Shown piece after piece: positions 5,234-6,732 of a stretch of 6,732 nt of DNA. The position numbers were made by a program, and so were the translations under genes. The notes beneath the pieces are model-generated. The model made no database searches. It was not told the DNA's origin and was given only the letters and a program-made list of their open reading frames with translations. Source of the DNA: Desulfurococcales archaeon (GTDB lineage: Archaea > Thermoproteota > Thermoprotei_A > Sulfolobales > NBVN01). The DNA lies in NCBI GenBank assembly GCA_021160415.1, contig JAGHCP010000015.1, positions 1 through 6,732 of the forward strand, written 5' to 3'. Position 1 is the first letter of the stretch. Each line of letters starts with the position of its first letter.

Positions 5234-6070
5234 GAGGAACACCATCGTCACGGAGGCCGCCCCCAACACGCCGAAAAGGAAGCCAACAAGCGGAGCTATG
5301 AAGGCGAACGATGCGAGGGAAGCTGTGATGAATACAAGGCTCAGCAAGGAAGCCCTTCTTAGTCCGTCATACACCGTCAGGGACCGGGTGACCTTCATCA
5401 GGTACGTTAAGGCCTTGCTAGACTTAATCCTCCTGTACTCCATGAACCTGCTCAGCTCCTGATGTCCGTAGTCCGTCAGGCGGAAGTAAATCTCCTTTCT
5501 CCCCTCACCCAAGGACTTAACCACCTTCTTCAAGAGGCCGGTCTTCCCCTTGCCGGCGGAAACCACCTCAAGGTAGTCAAGCAGCGTCGACTCGCTAACA
5601 CCCAACATCCGCGAAAGATCCTTAATGCTTAACTCCTTGCTCGGCGAGGCGCCTATCGCAAGCATGGACTCATACACGTAGTTATAGAAGAGAACGTTCT
5701 TCGAAACCGCAGCAGTACCTATGGAGACCTTACCCGGACTCGTGACTAGCTCGTCCTCACCCGAAGGCGTGAATAGGTCCTCCAGCTTCCTGACGAACTC
5801 CTTACCGGCTTCAGTGAGGACATAGGATCCGGGCGAGGCCCTCTCCACCAAGCCCTTACTCACGAGTTTAGAGAGCGCGTCGTACACGGACTTCGTGTTA
5901 ATCCTTAACTCCTTAGCGGCCTCCCTGGGCTTAATGCCTGAAGGCCTTAAACCCATGTAGAGGATTAGCTCCAACTGAACAGTTGAGCGTGAGAAGTCGA
6001 GGATCGAGTCAAGCTCCCGAAGGACCTCAACCCTCGACAACCTCCTCTGAACGTCAACAACTACACCCAC
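5219..6070 (-). CDS. Membrane-anchored regulator with two winged helices and two C-terminal transmembrane helices
   Basis: This 283-residue protein has a first winged helix at about 30-100 (PREAAKELRINTKSVYDALSKLVSKGLVER, then a wing ending SYVLTEAGKEFV). A second is at about 127-212 (KDLSRMLGVSESTLLDYLEVV, wing KEIYFRLTDYGHQEL). Two hydrophobic spans follow, about 240-259 and 261-281, ending in IAR. Both DNA-binding units would lie in the cytoplasm with the protein anchored by a helical hairpin. The Sulfolobus ArnR regulators of archaellum genes have a comparable plan, a cytoplasmic winged helix plus two C-terminal spans, but I do not claim orthology. It probably senses a membrane or envelope signal directly. 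The start is GTG 6070, with GGGGAT five bases upstream (6081-6076) resembling GGTGAT. An inverted repeat lies over the expected transcription start, compatible with autoregulation. Its 3' end overlaps the pterin-family gene. Confidence 0.8.
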   Translation of the reverse strand: MGVVVDVQRRLSRVEVLRELDSILDFSRSTVQLELILYMGLRPSGIKPREAAKELRINTKSVYDALSKLVSKGLVERASPGSYVLTEAGKEFVRKLEDLFTPSGEDELVTSPGKVSIGTAAVSKNVLFYNYVYESMLAIGASPSKELSIKDLSRMLGVSESTLLDYLEVVSAGKGKTGLLKKVVKSLGEGRKEIYFRLTDYGHQELSRFMEYRRIKSSKALTYLMKVTRSLTVYDGLRRASLLSLVFITASLASFAFIAPLVGFLFGVLGAASVTMVFLSIAR

Positions 6071-6077
6071 TAAGTAT

Positions 6078-6101
6078 CCCCATAAAGATATTACTTTGGG
6101 G
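6078..6101. promoter_or_regulatory. Inverted repeat over the expected transcription start, candidate operator
   Basis: CCCC-AT-AAAG (6078-6087) faces CTTT-GGGG (6094-6101). The arms match at CCCC/GGGG and AAAG/CTTT if two bases bulge out. It lies between the TATA box and the GTG at 6070, where binding would block transcription. Autorepression by the membrane-anchored regulator is the simplest guess. Confidence 0.35.
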
Positions 6102-6107
6102 AAAACC

Positions 6108-6115
6108 TAATAAAA
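6108..6115 (-). promoter_or_regulatory. TATA box of the membrane-anchored regulator
   Basis: On the minus strand the sequence reads TTTTATTA, close to the archaeal TATA consensus. It predicts transcription from about 6086 and a leader of about 16 bases before GTG 6070. The same T-rich stretch could also end transcription of the upstream gene whose stop is at 6129-6131. Confidence 0.45.
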
Positions 6116-6128
6116 CCGGCCCCGCTAC

Positions 6129-6509
6129 TCACTCCCCATCCTTAATTAACGGGGCGCTACCCCCACCCCTAGCCGAGATTATGTTGCCCACCTTAAACGA
6201 CATGTTCGCCAAAGACCTCATAACAGCTGAGAAGTTCCTACCCCTACCAAGCATTAGGTAGGAAGCCTTAAACACCAACCAGAAGTCCCTACCTAAAGGC
6301 ACTAAGAAGTGAACCCATGCCGAACCCCTCCTATAAACTAAGAACACATGCCCCGTAACGGACGGTAAAATCACAGAGTACTCGGCAAGGTCCTCCAACT
6401 CCGGGTCATGCTCAAAACACTCAACTATCCTGCCCCTCCTAACCAAGCAGGCGTTAACCATCAACACCCCATCAGTAACCATCTCCAGGAACTCCCTAAC
6501 CACACCCAC
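6129..6509 (-). CDS. Small alpha/beta protein, possibly Roadblock/LC7-like fold
   Basis: With the GTG start at 6509 the product has 126 residues. An AGGTG Shine-Dalgarno site (6522-6518) lies 8 bases upstream and a strong TATA box (6546-6555) about 40 bases upstream. The frame stays open to ATG 6695, but a longer form would swallow both promoters of this region; ATG 6482 is a shorter alternative. Predicted order: helix (VVREFLEMVTD), two strands (GVLMVNACLVRRG, RIVECFEHD), helix (PELEDLAEYSVILPS), three strands (GHVFLVYRRG, SAWVHFLVPLG, RDFWLVFKASYL), then a helix (FSAVMRSLANMSFKVG). This is the topology of Roadblock/LC7 proteins, which work with small GTPases or as dimeric scaffolds. The match is by pattern only, so the fold is a hypothesis. 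It lies 58 bp upstream of the membrane-anchored regulator on the same strand. Confidence 0.55.
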   Translation of the reverse strand: MGVVREFLEMVTDGVLMVNACLVRRGRIVECFEHDPELEDLAEYSVILPSVTGHVFLVYRRGSAWVHFLVPLGRDFWLVFKASYLMLGRGRNFSAVMRSLANMSFKVGNIISARGGGSAPLIKDGE

Positions 6510-6545
6510 CCAACCAACACCTAAGAAAACATCGGCGAAACACCC

Positions 6546-6555
6546 ATATAAAAAG
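6546..6555 (-). promoter_or_regulatory. Strong TATA box of the 126-residue gene
   Basis: The minus strand reads CTTTTTATAT, a near-ideal archaeal TATA box. It predicts a start near 6525, just ahead of AGGTG (6522-6518), and so supports GTG 6509 over the distant ATG 6695. Confidence 0.6.
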
Positions 6556-6663
6556 CCGGGAGCGATTCGACGACCCCTCGAAAAAACGGAGGCAGGGATT
6601 AGACGCTGGGTCGAAAACCCACCTAAAAACCCACGCATCCGCAGACCGGCGAGAAAAACCCGG

Positions 6664-6672
6664 TATTTAAAC
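6664..6672 (+). promoter_or_regulatory. TATA box of the gene starting at 6711
   Basis: TATTTAAAC is centred at 6668 and predicts transcription from about 6693, three bases before the GAGGTGA site. The spacing of TATA, start, Shine-Dalgarno and GTG is textbook for a short-leader archaeal mRNA. Confidence 0.55.
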
Positions 6673-6695
6673 AGGCCCAACCCGTAATTCCACAT

Positions 6696-6702
6696 GAGGT
6701 GA
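6696..6702 (+). promoter_or_regulatory. Shine-Dalgarno site GAGGTGA
   Basis: GAGGTGA matches seven bases of the archaeal GGAGGTGATC consensus and ends 8 bases before GTG 6711. It is the strongest ribosome-binding site in the window. Confidence 0.65.
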
Positions 6703-6710
6703 CACCTGCC

Positions 6711-6732
6711 GTGACTAGGTCCAGGTCTAGGA
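6711..6732 (+). CDS. Start of a rightward gene, cut by the window end
   Basis: Only seven full codons are visible (GTG start, then TRSRSR), so the product cannot be identified. The call rests on the strong Shine-Dalgarno site 8 bases upstream and the TATA box at 6664-6672. The basic, Arg/Ser-rich beginning would suit a nucleic-acid-binding or ribosomal protein, but seven residues prove nothing. Confidence 0.5.

Larger units (their letters stand above)
6510..6710. promoter_or_regulatory. Divergent intergenic region
   Basis: About 200 bp separate the two divergent starts. Besides the TATA boxes and ribosome sites listed separately, it holds the hairpin TGGGT-CGAAA-ACCCA (6607-6621) and the 11-bp palindrome AGGTGACACCT (6697-6707), which overlaps the rightward Shine-Dalgarno site. 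CCGGC/GCCGG occur about 90 bp apart (6555-6559 and 6646-6650) but form no tRNA. I see no RNA gene here. Confidence 0.45.

Noticed and set aside
5208..5462. 84-residue frame on the + strand
   Set aside because: It lies antisense within the well-supported membrane-anchored regulator, has no ribosome site of note and no recognisable domain.
5983..6261. 92-residue frame on the + strand
   Set aside because: It overlaps the starts and promoters of the two minus-strand genes and its translation is Pro/Ser-rich low-complexity, typical of a shadow frame.
6555..6650. tRNA-like element on the minus strand (GCCGG...CCGGC ends, CGAATC near the 3' end)
   Set aside because: Only five end pairs match, the T-arm consensus GGTTCRANNCC is absent and no D or anticodon arm can be folded.
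6510..6695. N-terminal extension of the 126-residue protein up to ATG 6695
   Set aside because: It would run through the strong leftward TATA box and the rightward TATA box, and its ATG has CACCTC rather than a ribosome site before it.
1..6732. CRISPR array, insertion sequence or attachment site
   Set aside because: No regularly spaced direct repeats, no transposase or integrase frame, and no long terminal inverted repeats were seen.

Overview
The window looks like chromosomal DNA of a thermophilic archaeon, most likely a member of the Thermoproteota (Crenarchaeota). The reasons are AGG/AGA-dominated arginine codons, frequent GTG starts, Shine-Dalgarno sites of the GGTGA type, archaeal TATA boxes at the expected spacing, and protein families typical of that group. 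I cannot name a genus. I see no mobile element, CRISPR array, rRNA or tRNA.

Layout, left to right. (1) 1-993, +: the 3' part of an SLC41/MgtE-type divalent-cation transporter, cut by the window start. (2) 1107-2930, +: a class II aminoacyl-tRNA-synthetase paralogue of the AsnRS/asparagine-synthetase (AS-AR) type, followed 33 bp later by an Lrp/AsnC-family regulator. A perfect 16-bp palindrome lies just upstream of the pair. (3) 3021-3218, +: a small 65-residue protein with its own TATA box and Shine-Dalgarno site. (4) 3219-3384: an AT-rich gap with several inverted repeats, one carrying the CCTTAAGG core of the palindrome at 1066. (5) 3385-3540, -: a 51-residue single-span membrane protein with a terminator-like hairpin plus T-tract at its end. 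It is divergent from (6) 3633-4793, +: a 386-residue regulator with two helix-turn-helix units. That gene overlaps by GTGA the start of (7) 4790-5233, +: a 6-pyruvoyl-tetrahydropterin-synthase/QueD-family protein with Glu in place of the catalytic Cys. (8) 5219-6070, -, convergent: a regulator with two winged helices and two C-terminal membrane spans. (9) 6129-6509, -: a small alpha/beta protein that may have a Roadblock/LC7 fold. (10) 6510-6710: a divergent promoter region. (11) 6711 to the end, +: the first seven codons of another gene.

The region is rich in regulation: three DNA-binding proteins sit among two small-molecule enzymes and several small proteins. The most coherent hypothesis is an archaeal asparagine-synthesis operon with its own AsnC-like regulator, acting at TTCCTTAAGGAA-type sites. 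The second is a translationally coupled regulator-pterin-enzyme pair. Both are inferences from gene order and DNA symmetry. The window is otherwise mostly ordinary archaeal chromosome, and I do not claim a wholly new system.
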